Assembly (NCBI RefSeq): GCF_016756745.1
Contig: NZ_JAESIH010000059.1
Coordinates: forward strand, 66,149-130,148
Reading direction: 5' to 3'
DNA: 64,000 nt
Source: Aminivibrio sp.
GTDB taxonomy: Bacteria; Synergistota; Synergistia; Synergistales; Aminobacteriaceae
In this document: piece by piece, positions 42,154-50,233 of the stretch
Numbering within the stretch: the first letter of the stretch is position 1
Layout: the number at the start of each line of letters is the position of its first letter
Made by a program: the position numbers and the translations under genes
The notes under the pieces: model-generated
The model's input: only the letters and a program-made list of their open reading frames with translations
The model's database searches: none
Told to the model about the DNA's origin: nothing

Positions 42154-43518
42154 TTACCAGCCCTTGACCGTTTCGAAGACGCTGTCGGGGATGTCCCCGG
42201 CGAAAAAGTCCTCAAAGGATTCTTCTATGATGTCCATTGCGCTGTCTGCCTGTTCCTTCGTGATCACCAGGGGAGGCTGGATTCTCAGGACGCTTCCGCT
42301 GAAGAAGGAGAGGAGGAGTCCCCTTTCCCATGCACGGTAGCAAATCTTCGCAGCCGCTTCCCCGTGGCGTTCTTTCGTATCGCGGTTCTTGACGAGGTCT
42401 ACGCCGATGGAGAGGCCGACGCCCCTTACGTCGCCGATGATTTCGTATTTTTTCTGCATTTCGAAGAAGCGGTTCTTGATGCGTGCCCCCACTTCCACTG
42501 CGTTCTGAAGAAGGTTTTCCTCCCGGATGACGGAGATGGTGGCCAAGGCTGCCGCACAGCAGACGGGGCTGCCTGCCGCAGTGAAAAGGTGCGCGGGAGC
42601 CTGCCATTTTTCCATCAGGTCCGCCCTCGCAACCACAGCTCCAAGGGGCAGCCCGGACGCGATAGCCTTTCCCATGACGACGGCGTCGGGGACCACGTCG
42701 AAGTTTTCGATGCCGAACCATTTGCCCGTGCGGCCGAAACCCTGCTGCACTTCCTCTGAAACGAGGAGAATTCCGTATTCGTCACAGAGCTTCCGAAGGG
42801 ACTGCATGTACTTCTTCGGCGGAACCACAAGGCCGGAATCACCCTGGATCGGCTCGATTACTATCGCGGCCGTCTCGTCGGGGGGGATGTTCGTGGAAAA
42901 GGCGATCCGTATCTGTTCGATGGCGAAGTCTGCAACCTCATCCTCGGTCATTCCGGGGAAAGGCGTACGGTAGGGGTCAGGGTAAGGGACATGGTAAATG
43001 TCGGGAAGCAGCGGTCCGAGTCCCCTGTGCATGGGCAGGCTCACGGCGCTCATGGAAAGGGCTCCGTAGGTACTGCCGTGATAGGCCCTGAGATAGGCAA
43101 GGATTTTTGGGCGGCCTGTGGCGATCCGGGCCAGTTTTATGATCCCGTCGTTGGCGTCGGACCCCGCCAGGCCGTAATAGGCCCTCTTGCGGAAAGTTCC
43201 CGGGGTGATGGAGAGAAGCTCTTTCGTCAGTTCAATAATCGGTTCATGGTACATGTAGACGTGGGTATACAGGATGAGGTCCTCCGTCTGTTTCCGGATA
43301 GCCTCCACAACTTTCGGATGGCAGTGTCCCGTGTTCACCGCTCCGGCGCTTGAAAGAAAATCGATGTACATGTTTCCGTCCACATCTTCAATGGTGGCGC
43401 CCCTTCCTCTTTTGACGACGAGAGGATAATAGGGCAGTTTTGCGGCAGGGGACGTAATGGCCCTGTCTTCCTCGACCAGGCGGAGGCAGCGGCTGATATC
43501 TCTTTTTCCGGTAAACAT
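42154..43518 (-). CDS. Class III aminotransferase (GabT/amino-acid racemase-like)
   Basis: A 454-residue fold-type I PLP enzyme of class III. Landmarks are the FLSSAGAVNTGHCHP segment, the phosphate-site AGSDANDGIIK, RAYHGSTYGALSMSAVS, the VSEEVQQGFGRTGKWFG stretch (Glu where Asp is usual before EVQ) and the Schiff-base Lys in VMGKAIASGLPLGAV. Relatives include 4-aminobutyrate transaminase and isoleucine 2-epimerase. It is the last gene behind ortA-ortB-TRAP, so its substrate is likely an amino acid of that pathway, possibly D-alanine or 2-amino-4-oxopentanoate (inference). AAGGAGATG supports the start. Confidence 0.85.
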   Translation of the reverse strand: MFTGKRDISRCLRLVEEDRAITSPAAKLPYYPLVVKRGRGATIEDVDGNMYIDFLSSAGAVNTGHCHPKVVEAIRKQTEDLILYTHVYMYHEPIIELTKELLSITPGTFRKRAYYGLAGSDANDGIIKLARIATGRPKILAYLRAYHGSTYGALSMSAVSLPMHRGLGPLLPDIYHVPYPDPYRTPFPGMTEDEVADFAIEQIRIAFSTNIPPDETAAIVIEPIQGDSGLVVPPKKYMQSLRKLCDEYGILLVSEEVQQGFGRTGKWFGIENFDVVPDAVVMGKAIASGLPLGAVVARADLMEKWQAPAHLFTAAGSPVCCAAALATISVIREENLLQNAVEVGARIKNRFFEMQKKYEIIGDVRGVGLSIGVDLVKNRDTKERHGEAAAKICYRAWERGLLLSFFSGSVLRIQPPLVITKEQADSAMDIIEESFEDFFAGDIPDSVFETVKGW

Positions 43519-43580
43519 TTCAGGTTCATCTCCTTGCAGTTGGTTTCGGGCGCGGCGATTCCCTCACGACACCGACAAAG

Positions 43581-43621
43581 AGGCGGGAGGCATGCCGGGC
43601 CAAACCCGATGCCTCCCGCCT
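43581..43621 (-). terminator. Strong hairpin between TRAP dctP and the aminotransferase gene
   Basis: AGGCGGGAGGCAT (43581-43593) pairs perfectly with ATGCCTCCCGCCT (43609-43621). On the minus strand it is followed by CTTTGTCG, a poor T-run, so read-through to the aminotransferase at reduced level is plausible. Confidence 0.65.
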
Positions 43622-43638
43622 CTCCAGGGAGCAAAGGA

Positions 43639-44670
43639 TCAGCGGGCTATGCCCGACTCCTTGTAGACCCGGTCCATAAGATCTTTTCCGACGATCTCTT
43701 CCATCTTCGGCCATACGACCTTCCGGACATGAGCTGCCAACGTGTCAAGCTGCTCCTGGGTGAGCATAACGATCTCCCACCCGTATTCCTTGGCGAGCTT
43801 CTGGCGGTACTCCTCATCGGCCTCTTCCGCACGGGCCCACTGGATTTCCGACTCTTCCTGGGCCGCCTTCAGCATGACTTCCTGGTCTTCCTTGGAAATC
43901 TTGTTCCAGAGGTCCATGTTGATGGCAAACCACCAGGACTCGAAGTAATCGTTGTACTGAATCCAGACCTTGTTCACGTCCTTGAACTGCCATGCCTGGA
44001 AGGGAGGTCCTCCCATCTGGCCGTCGGCAATTCCGGTCTGGATTGCGCTGTAGGCTTCAGCATAGGGTATGGGGGTGGCGATATAGCCGAGAGCCTCGTA
44101 GGTCCACTCGCACGGCTTGATGGGCATGACGCGGACCTTCAGGCCATGGCTCGCTCCCGGTTCGGCGAACTTCTCGGGAACCTTGTTGAGGGAGACTCCC
44201 GACATGCCGATGGGAACCACTGCAAGGGCCTTGATGTTGTGCTTCGCCCACAGGTCCTGGATGATCTTGTAAGCCCAGCCGCCAGGGCCGTAGACATTCT
44301 GGGCCTCTTTGGCGTTCGTGACGATGTAGGGGAAGTAATAGGCGAGGTTCAGCTGGGGGTCGAAGTTGGCATTGGCCTGGGCCATGCTCATTTCGATGGT
44401 TCCCCTCTGGACCATTTCGAATATCTCGGTCCAGTCTCCCAGAACTCCTCCCGAGAAGACGTCGATCTGGATTCTTCCGTCGGTTCCCTCAAAGACCTTC
44501 TTCGCGAATGATTTCGCCCTCAGGTCATAGTCGCTGTCAACGGGGTGGACCTGGGCAAGCCGCATCTTGAACTGGGGCTCTGCCGCCGATGCCATTCCGA
44601 AGAAGGCGGCGAGAAACGAAAGAGCAACAAGACAAACCAGGAGTTTTTTTGTTCTGCCGGTAAACTTCAT
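43639..44670 (-). CDS. TRAP transporter substrate-binding protein DctP
   Basis: A 343-residue exported protein with a signal peptide (KKLLVCLVALSFLAAFFGMA, then SA). DctP features are FEGTDGRIQIDVFSGGVLGDWTEIFEMV, HGLKVRVMPIKPCEWTYEALGYIATPI with the ligand-binding Arg region, and YSAIQTGIADGQMG. It is the capture component for the DctQM pair encoded just upstream in the same operon with ortAB. The ligand is probably an amino-acid-derived carboxylate (inference). AAAGGAGGG precedes the ATG. Confidence 0.92.
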   Translation of the reverse strand: MKFTGRTKKLLVCLVALSFLAAFFGMASAAEPQFKMRLAQVHPVDSDYDLRAKSFAKKVFEGTDGRIQIDVFSGGVLGDWTEIFEMVQRGTIEMSMAQANANFDPQLNLAYYFPYIVTNAKEAQNVYGPGGWAYKIIQDLWAKHNIKALAVVPIGMSGVSLNKVPEKFAEPGASHGLKVRVMPIKPCEWTYEALGYIATPIPYAEAYSAIQTGIADGQMGGPPFQAWQFKDVNKVWIQYNDYFESWWFAINMDLWNKISKEDQEVMLKAAQEESEIQWARAEEADEEYRQKLAKEYGWEIVMLTQEQLDTLAAHVRKVVWPKMEEIVGKDLMDRVYKESGIAR

Positions 44671-44792
44671 GCTTTCCCTCCTTTTCTTGATCCGTAAAAA
44701 GTTGCTTCCGATTGTTGCCCGACAGGGGCTGAACGCTGTTCGAGACGTTTTTCCTTCTACCCCCTCCTTTGTCTCACCGGATGACGGTCCGA

Positions 44793-46097
44793 CTACTTGA
44801 TTCCCATGATCAGCCTGGGAAGGAAAAGCGAAAGGTCAGGCACATAGGTGGTCAGGATAATGACGGGCAGAAACCCGAAGAACATGTAGATGAGGGCCGG
44901 CTTCAGGTACTCGTCTATCTGGACGTTGCCGACCCTGCCTCCGAGATAGAGAATGGGCGCCGTGGGAGGGGTCACGTTGCCGAGGCCCAGGTTCGTCCCG
45001 AGAATGGCTGCGAAATGAATGGGGTGCACGCCTATCCTCAGCATGAGAGGCATGAGGAGCGGAGCGGCGAGCATGGTTCCGCTCAGGTCGTCCATGAGCA
45101 TGCCGATGATGATCAGGAATATGTTCACCATGATGAGGATGACGTACTTGTTGTCTGAAGTTCCAAGCAGGAAGTTGGCAATTTTCATGGGGACCTGCTG
45201 CATGGTGTACAGGCGGCCGAGGATGGTGACGAAGAAAAGCATGAGCACGATGACACCGCTCGTCGTGGCAGCAGACTTCAGGGAGCGGAAAAACACCGTC
45301 ATGGTCAGCTCCTTGTGAACGAAAAAGCCGATGACAATGGCGTAGAATACGGCGACGGCGGCGGCTTCCGTGGGCGTGGTGACTCCGCCGTAGATGCCCC
45401 CGAGGATGATCACGGGCATGAGAAGGCTCCAGAAGCCTTTCTTCCCGGCCTTCCAGACAAGCCTGTTTCTCTCCTTCGGCGGAAGAGGATCGTCCACCTT
45501 GATGCCGGGGAATCTGCCCACCATGAAGTAGTTGATGATGCAGAAAAGAGTGGTGGTGATAATTCCGGGAACCACCGTGGAGAGGAAGCATGCAGCGACT
45601 GACTGCTGGGTCACCCACCCGTAGAGGATCATGGGGACGCTCGGCGGAATGAGCTGGCCCAAGACCGATGCGCAGCTGAGCATTCCCGTGGAGTAGCCTC
45701 TCGGGTAACCCAGTTTTTCCAGGCGCGGGATCATGATGCCGCCGATGCATGCCACCGCGGAGGAGGCGGTGCCGGAGATTGCCCCGAAAATGGCGCAGGC
45801 GACGATGCTTGCCGCCCCCATTCCTCCCCGGAGGCGTCCCAGCATGGAGTTGGCGAAATTCGTCAGCCTTTCGGCGATGCCGGCGGAGCTCATGAGGGCT
45901 CCCGCGATGATGAAGAACGGGATGGAGAGGATGGTCAGGGAGTTCAACCCCCGGAAGCCGATGGTCATGAGGAAGGAGAAGTCGGGGAAATAAATGACCC
46001 CCATGTAAATGGCCGCCAGCATGAAACAGAACGGAACCGGAATCCCGATGACGATGCTGGAAATCAAAACCAAAAGATCGATGACTATATGATCCAT
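44793..46097 (-). CDS. TRAP transporter large permease DctM
   Basis: A 434-residue polytopic protein. DctM motifs are GIPVPFCFMLAAIYMGV, FGAISGTASSAVACIGGIMIPRL, IPPSVPMILYGWVT, TTPTEAAAVAVFYA and NVTPPTAPILYLGG. It transports the DctP-bound solute with Na+. The gene order dctQ-dctM-dctP differs from the dctP-dctQ-dctM order of the hexuronate system at 36-39 kb, so the two are separate acquisitions. Confidence 0.92.
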   Translation of the reverse strand: MDHIVIDLLVLISSIVIGIPVPFCFMLAAIYMGVIYFPDFSFLMTIGFRGLNSLTILSIPFFIIAGALMSSAGIAERLTNFANSMLGRLRGGMGAASIVACAIFGAISGTASSAVACIGGIMIPRLEKLGYPRGYSTGMLSCASVLGQLIPPSVPMILYGWVTQQSVAACFLSTVVPGIITTTLFCIINYFMVGRFPGIKVDDPLPPKERNRLVWKAGKKGFWSLLMPVIILGGIYGGVTTPTEAAAVAVFYAIVIGFFVHKELTMTVFFRSLKSAATTSGVIVLMLFFVTILGRLYTMQQVPMKIANFLLGTSDNKYVILIMVNIFLIIIGMLMDDLSGTMLAAPLLMPLMLRIGVHPIHFAAILGTNLGLGNVTPPTAPILYLGGRVGNVQIDEYLKPALIYMFFGFLPVIILTTYVPDLSLFLPRLIMGIK

Positions 46098-46118
46098 GAT
46101 GTTCCTCCTTCCCCGCCG

Positions 46119-46649
46119 CTATTCATCGTAGGGCGCCCTGGGCAGCACAAGGCCGGGTTTCCCTGCGGCCTGGCGGAAATTGTCGAGCAGTTCAATGAAG
46201 AAATAGAACGCCATGAGCGCTGCGGAAGCAAGAAGGCTCATCTGGGAGTACACCATGGGGATCATCAGGGCCGGAGAGCGTTCCCACGACTTGATGGACC
46301 ATAAGATGTAGTTCCAGCACCAGTTCGTCATCACGCAGGCAAGGATGAACGTGATGAGGGTAACGAATGTCTGGATCTTCCGGTATGTCTTCTCGTTTTT
46401 CATCACCGAGCGGATGAGGTCCGCCCTGATGTGGTTCCGCTCCCTTGCGCCGGAGGCGGATCCCATCATGTACATCCAGAAGCCGGTCATGGTTGCGAGT
46501 TCCTCCACCCCCATGAGGGGCATCTTGAAGATGTAGCGGAGGGCGACCTGCGTCAGCACGAGGGTGACCAGGATAATCGTGCTGGTGATCATTATGAAGT
46601 TTTCGATTTTTCTGAGCAAAACCCATATCATGTCAAAAAGTTTTTTCAT
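46119..46649 (-). CDS. TRAP transporter small permease DctQ
   Basis: A 176-residue four-helix protein. MITSTIILVTLVLTQVALRYIF forms the first membrane segment, GVEELATMTGFWMYMMGSA the conserved EE-containing helix, and RNHIRADLIR the following loop. ATG 46649 is chosen because GGAGGAGG lies about 10 nt upstream; an earlier in-frame ATG at 46667 would place that ribosome site inside the gene. It lies 30 nt after ortB. Confidence 0.9.
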   Translation of the reverse strand: MKKLFDMIWVLLRKIENFIMITSTIILVTLVLTQVALRYIFKMPLMGVEELATMTGFWMYMMGSASGARERNHIRADLIRSVMKNEKTYRKIQTFVTLITFILACVMTNWCWNYILWSIKSWERSPALMIPMVYSQMSLLASAALMAFYFFIELLDNFRQAAGKPGLVLPRAPYDE

Positions 46650-46679
46650 TCCGTCAGCCTCCTCCATGGTTCCCGCCGG

Positions 46680-48086
46680 TCAGAGAGAGTTCAGGATGCC
46701 GGAGACGAAAGCGGCGTCCCGGCTCACTTCCTCGGCCAGGAAATCCAGATCGGCCTTTGAAAGGTCGGAGGGGCGGACGCCCCTGTTTCTGAGCGCATTC
46801 CTGACCAGGGAAGCCCTCAGGGGATCAAGGTCCACCTCGCGGGCGCGAATCTGGTCGGGATGGGAAGGAAAGACAATGTTCCTCCCCGGTTTCTCTGTTG
46901 CCGGATCCCCCGTTTCGATGCGGATGCCGTTCTCCTTTGCGAAGGCGAGCTGGGCGTAATGGTGTTTTCCCGCCCCCGTATACTCCGTCTCCTGCACGAC
47001 GATGAACTGGTCCTCGTCGAACTCCCGGGCGAGGGCGAAGGCGGCGGTGAGAGCGGTGTTGCCGGCGGGGCCCCGTTCAAGTCCTTCCAGTACGGCCAGG
47101 GCCTCGGTAATGTAGAAAACCTCTCCCTGGTTGACGGTGACATACCGTTCGAGGTAGCGGAGGGGCCGTGCGGCGTTGCGCGGAACATCAGACCGGTCGG
47201 GCCACGTGGCGAAAGGCACGCCGAAGCCCGTATGCCCGGTGGTGAAGGATTTCAGGTTGAAATCTCTGTCGCTGGCCATGTGAAGTCCTTCAAGGTTGAC
47301 GCTGGCGCCGATGATCTTCACATCCTCCGCTCCGGCCTTGCGGAGTCCTCTGGCGGTCCCGGTGACGTTGCCCCCTCCCGCGTGGGTAATGACGACCGCG
47401 GCAGGGAGTCCCCCGTGAAGATTCCTGCACTGCTCGGCGATTTCCCAACCTATGGTCTCGATGCCTGCGATGCTCAGGGGCGTATAGAGCGAGGCATTGA
47501 AAAATCCTGTTTCTTCGAGAACCAGCAGGAGGTAATAAAAAAGTTCGGGACCGACGCTCGTCTGGATCACCTCGGCGCCCAGGGCTTCACACTTTCTCGT
47601 CTTTTCGACGATCTCCGGCTGGCCTCTCCCGAGGCTGTCGAAGACCTCCTGGACGATGATGGTCTTCAGGTTGCGGATATTCGCCTGGGACACCAGGGCA
47701 GCGCCGTAGTTTCCGCTCGTGGCGGCCGCCACGCCCGGAAAGCCCTTTGCCTGGGCGAAACGGCACGATACGGAGGCTCTCCTGTCCTTGAAACTGCCGG
47801 AAGGATTGGCGGCCTCGTCCTTGATCATGATGCGCGCGCCTTTTCCCTTCGGAGAGAGAGCCCGGACCGTACGCGTAAGGTTGTGGAGCTCGATGAGGGG
47901 TGTATCGCCGACATGGGCCTCCCTCTGGATCCTTCGTATTTCCTCCAGGGAATAGCCGTACTGGTTCATCATTCCCTCGTAGTCGAAGGAAAGCTTTCCC
48001 TGCTCGAACTGGTCGAAATCCATGAGAAGGGACTTTTTCATGATTTCGTTTTTGCGGGCCATGACGCTTTCATAGGAATTATTCAT
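46680..48086 (-). CDS. ortB: 2-amino-4-oxopentanoate thiolase, beta subunit
   Basis: A 468-residue fold-type II PLP protein resembling threonine synthase. The PLP Lys is K100 in NPSGSFKDRR; SGNYGAALVSQA and GGGNVTGTARGL complete the PLP pocket. The size, the long N-terminal extension and the adjoining short ortA-like gene identify OrtB rather than threonine synthase. With OrtA it cleaves 2-amino-4-oxopentanoate with CoA to acetyl-CoA and alanine in anaerobic ornithine oxidation. The start overlaps the ortA end by 8 nt. The other ornithine genes (OraS/E, Ord) are not in the window. Confidence 0.87.
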   Translation of the reverse strand: MNNSYESVMARKNEIMKKSLLMDFDQFEQGKLSFDYEGMMNQYGYSLEEIRRIQREAHVGDTPLIELHNLTRTVRALSPKGKGARIMIKDEAANPSGSFKDRRASVSCRFAQAKGFPGVAAATSGNYGAALVSQANIRNLKTIIVQEVFDSLGRGQPEIVEKTRKCEALGAEVIQTSVGPELFYYLLLVLEETGFFNASLYTPLSIAGIETIGWEIAEQCRNLHGGLPAAVVITHAGGGNVTGTARGLRKAGAEDVKIIGASVNLEGLHMASDRDFNLKSFTTGHTGFGVPFATWPDRSDVPRNAARPLRYLERYVTVNQGEVFYITEALAVLEGLERGPAGNTALTAAFALAREFDEDQFIVVQETEYTGAGKHHYAQLAFAKENGIRIETGDPATEKPGRNIVFPSHPDQIRAREVDLDPLRASLVRNALRNRGVRPSDLSKADLDFLAEEVSRDAAFVSGILNSL

Positions 48087-48384
48087 CGGTGGTCCTCCAT
48101 AGCGAGCGCAAATAATCCCCGAGTCCTATCAACTCGGTGACCTGGGGTCCGAATGAATGGGTGAAGGGAGGATTTTCCGCCACAAGGGTGCCGGTCAGGG
48201 TACGACCGCAGGTGGAAAGCACAGAAACAGAATCGCCGACGGAAGCCTCCTCCTGAAGGAGCCCTTTCGCTCTCATACGCAGCGGTACCCGGCGGGTTTC
48301 GGGGGGGAGATGTTCCGGTCGTTCCGATGGTTCCAGGAGCGTCCATTCGATCTGAACCCAGCTGCCTTTCCTGATTTTCTCCAC
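48079..48384 (-). CDS. ortA: 2-amino-4-oxopentanoate thiolase, alpha subunit
   Basis: A 101-residue protein matching the small OrtA subunit. It has KGSWVQIEWTLLEPSERPEHLP near the start, the RRVPLRMRAKGLL segment with acidic residues after it, TCGRTLTGTLVAENPPFTHSFGPQV, and a C-terminal LGDYLRSLW helix. It partners OrtB. The GTG start has AAAGGAGAC about 9 nt upstream. It is the first gene of the leftward operon. An AT-rich promoter region and a perfect palindrome (48543-48557) lie upstream, followed by repeat copy H. Confidence 0.87.
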   Translation of the reverse strand: MEKIRKGSWVQIEWTLLEPSERPEHLPPETRRVPLRMRAKGLLQEEASVGDSVSVLSTCGRTLTGTLVAENPPFTHSFGPQVTELIGLGDYLRSLWRTTDE

Positions 48385-48542
48385 AGCGCCAGTCTCCTTT
48401 CGGGAATCACCCGTGCATCAAGGGGTGGTGTAAGCAAGCGGGAAAGTTCCACTGCAAAGGGAAGTCCCAGCCCGGTTCAGGCTTGCCGGTTAAGAATACA
48501 ACAGACCTTCCTTTTTTTCAATTCAGGCTCATGTAAAAGTTC

Positions 48543-48557
48543 TTATTGTTACAATAA
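48543..48557 (-). promoter_or_regulatory. Operator-like palindrome upstream of ortA
   Basis: TTATTGT-T-ACAATAA, a perfect 7-bp inverted repeat. It directly follows a minus-strand TTGACA (48558-48563 region) in an AT-rich island. A -10 is not clear. It could be the regulator site of the ort operon. Confidence 0.45.
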
Positions 48558-48619
48558 TGTCAAATATATATAAATACGTTGGTAAAATGTCGTTTATTCA
48601 GATATGAGTAGTCTGCATA

Positions 48620-48903
48620 CCTAAATCCGCGCATCCCCGCGGGGAGCGTCACCGGAACTCGCTTGGGCGGGGGTGCGGATTGTCGCCCCTGACAACTGCC
48701 CAAGCGAGTTCCGCGGCTCCCTTCGTCCGCCGGCTGCCTGCCTGAGAAACCGACATCCGTGCCGGTTTCACTCCCCTCGGGTACCCTCCCCCAGGGGATT
48801 TTTCCGTAAAGAGCGCGGAGCGGGATCTCTTCGCCCCCGGGGAGGGCGAATTCACCTTTTGTCCGGCGACACTCCCTCCGCCTGAAAAATTTGCGGATCC
48901 AGG
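48620..48903 (+). repeat. Dispersed TIR repeat, copy H (284 bp, full-length)
   Basis: Ends CCTAAATCCGCG and TGCGGATCCAGG (right end with one change). It is closely similar to copy G throughout, including the ACTCGCTTGGGCGG, GAAACCGACATCC, CCCTCCCCCAGGGG and AAAGAGCGCGGAGCG blocks. With the ort promoter it fills the 536-nt gap between ortA and the GarR-like gene. Confidence 0.92.
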
Positions 48904-48920
48904 GGATTGCCGCTAGTGTT

Positions 48921-49823
48921 TCAGGAATCCCTCGTCACCAGCGAGACGCCGTTAAGCTTCTCGAAATATTTTGCCACGCCGCCGTGGTCGGTTTCCGGGC
49001 CCCAGTCCCGTACGACATCTTCCATCATCGCCAGAACGCTTTCGGTCAGCGGCATGGCGACGTCGAACTCCCGACACGCGGCCATCACGTTTTTCAGGTC
49101 CTTGACGTGGAGCCACATTTTTCCGCCGGGGGTGTAGTCCCCGCTGAACATGCGCGGCGCTTTGTCCGTCATGCACTGACTTCCTGCAAGGCCTCCGCGT
49201 ATGGCCTCGAAGATCTTTCGCGGGTCCACCCCTGCCTTTTTTCCAAGACACATGGCCTCGCCGACTATCGCCATGTTGACGGCGACGATGCACTGGTTCA
49301 CGAGCTTGGCGATCTGCCCGGCCCCGGGGCCGCCCACCAGGACGACGTCCCTTCCCATGGATTTCAGAATGCCGAGGCAGCGCTCGAAAACCGGTTCGTC
49401 TCCTCCGACCATGATCGACAGCGTGCCGGATTCCGCCTTTTCCTGGCCTCCGCTGACCGGTGCGTCGAGCATGGCGGCACCTTTTTTCCGGAGTTCGGAG
49501 GCTATCCGTACCGCCGTGACAGGATCGATCGAACTGGTGTCGATGCAGACGCTCCCCACTCGGACGGCCGGGATGATACCGTGTTCGCCGAGGAAGACCT
49601 CCTCCACCTCGGGCGCCCCCGGCAGCATGGTGATAATCACGTCGCTTTCGGCCGCCACCTCAGAGGGTGTCCCCACCACCCTGACGCCCCTGGCGGCAAA
49701 CTCCTTCCGGGTTTCTTCGTTCCCGCTGCGGATGGTCATGGAATACCCCGCCTTGAGCAGGTTCAGCGCCATCCGCTTCCCCATGATCCCCAGGCCGATG
49801 AATCCGATCCGTTCTTTCGTCAT
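48921..49823 (-). CDS. NAD(P)-dependent beta-hydroxyacid dehydrogenase (GarR/3-hydroxyisobutyrate dehydrogenase family)
   Basis: A 300-residue enzyme. The N-terminal Rossmann motif GFIGLGIMGKRMA is followed by DAPVSGGQEKAESGTL, the substrate-binding signature, and the catalytic Lys in GAGQIAKLVNQ. The C-terminal all-helical domain includes DLKNVMAACREF. The sequence is most like 2-hydroxy-3-oxopropionate (tartronate semialdehyde) reductases, but family members differ in substrate. AAGGGA precedes the ATG. It stands alone between repeat copy H and a gene remnant. Confidence 0.87.
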   Translation of the reverse strand: MTKERIGFIGLGIMGKRMALNLLKAGYSMTIRSGNEETRKEFAARGVRVVGTPSEVAAESDVIITMLPGAPEVEEVFLGEHGIIPAVRVGSVCIDTSSIDPVTAVRIASELRKKGAAMLDAPVSGGQEKAESGTLSIMVGGDEPVFERCLGILKSMGRDVVLVGGPGAGQIAKLVNQCIVAVNMAIVGEAMCLGKKAGVDPRKIFEAIRGGLAGSQCMTDKAPRMFSGDYTPGGKMWLHVKDLKNVMAACREFDVAMPLTESVLAMMEDVVRDWGPETDHGGVAKYFEKLNGVSLVTRDS

Positions 49824-49932
49824 GCCGTACCGTCCCTTCTGATGAAGTGAGCTCTCAGCACCGTCATTGTATCATCCGCGAAAGAACGGCGAGATGTGTT
49901 CTCCGGCGAAAGGCCGGGAAGAACATCGCCGC

Positions 49933-50125
49933 GACCGTTGGATATCCGTGCGTTCGAACTGCCGGCATCGGCTATGGCCCCGCCGCCCCATTCGGCGATG
50001 TTCCCCCGGAAGGAACAGTCGCGGACGACTGCCTTGCTGCCCGGGTTGTGCATATCTCCGCCCTGCCGCTTCGCCCCGCCGGTGATGGTGAAGCCGTCCG
50101 GTATCCCCGTGTCGGGGGGCCGCAC
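49933..50125 (-). pseudogene. Remnant of a right-handed beta-helix repeat protein
   Basis: On the minus strand the frame reads DGFTITGGAKRQGG, then VVRDCSFRGNIAEWGGGAIADAGSSNARISN. That is the repeat pattern (GFTITGG, GNxAxxGGG) of large secreted parallel beta-helix proteins. Only one to two coils remain, with no signal peptide, ribosome site or continuation. The rest of the 410-nt gap between the GarR-like gene and the amidohydrolase holds only a terminator. Confidence 0.5.
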
Positions 50126-50185
50126 CGAGGGAACTCACCTCGTTGGTTCTTTAGGCTCAATCCGTACCGGCCGGCAGACGGGAAA

Positions 50186-50216
50186 AGCCCCGGAACCGCT
50201 CGGCAGCTCCGGGGCT
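50186..50216 (-). terminator. Terminator of the YtcJ-like amidohydrolase gene
   Basis: On the minus strand AGCCCCGG pairs with CCGGGGCT, followed by TTTTCCC, 18 nt after the stop. Confidence 0.7.
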
Positions 50217-50233
50217 TCCGGTTCTATCCGCAG

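Noticed and set aside
46680-48086. Threonine synthase
   Set aside because: The PLP fold fits, but the N-terminal extension, the overlap with a 101-residue OrtA-like gene and the fermentative context favour OrtB.
12736-48903. Recurrent repeats considered as a CRISPR array or insertion sequences
   Set aside because: Copies are separated by kilobases, vary in length and orientation and have no spacers, so they are not CRISPR. No transposase frame lies within any copy, so they are not autonomous insertion sequences.
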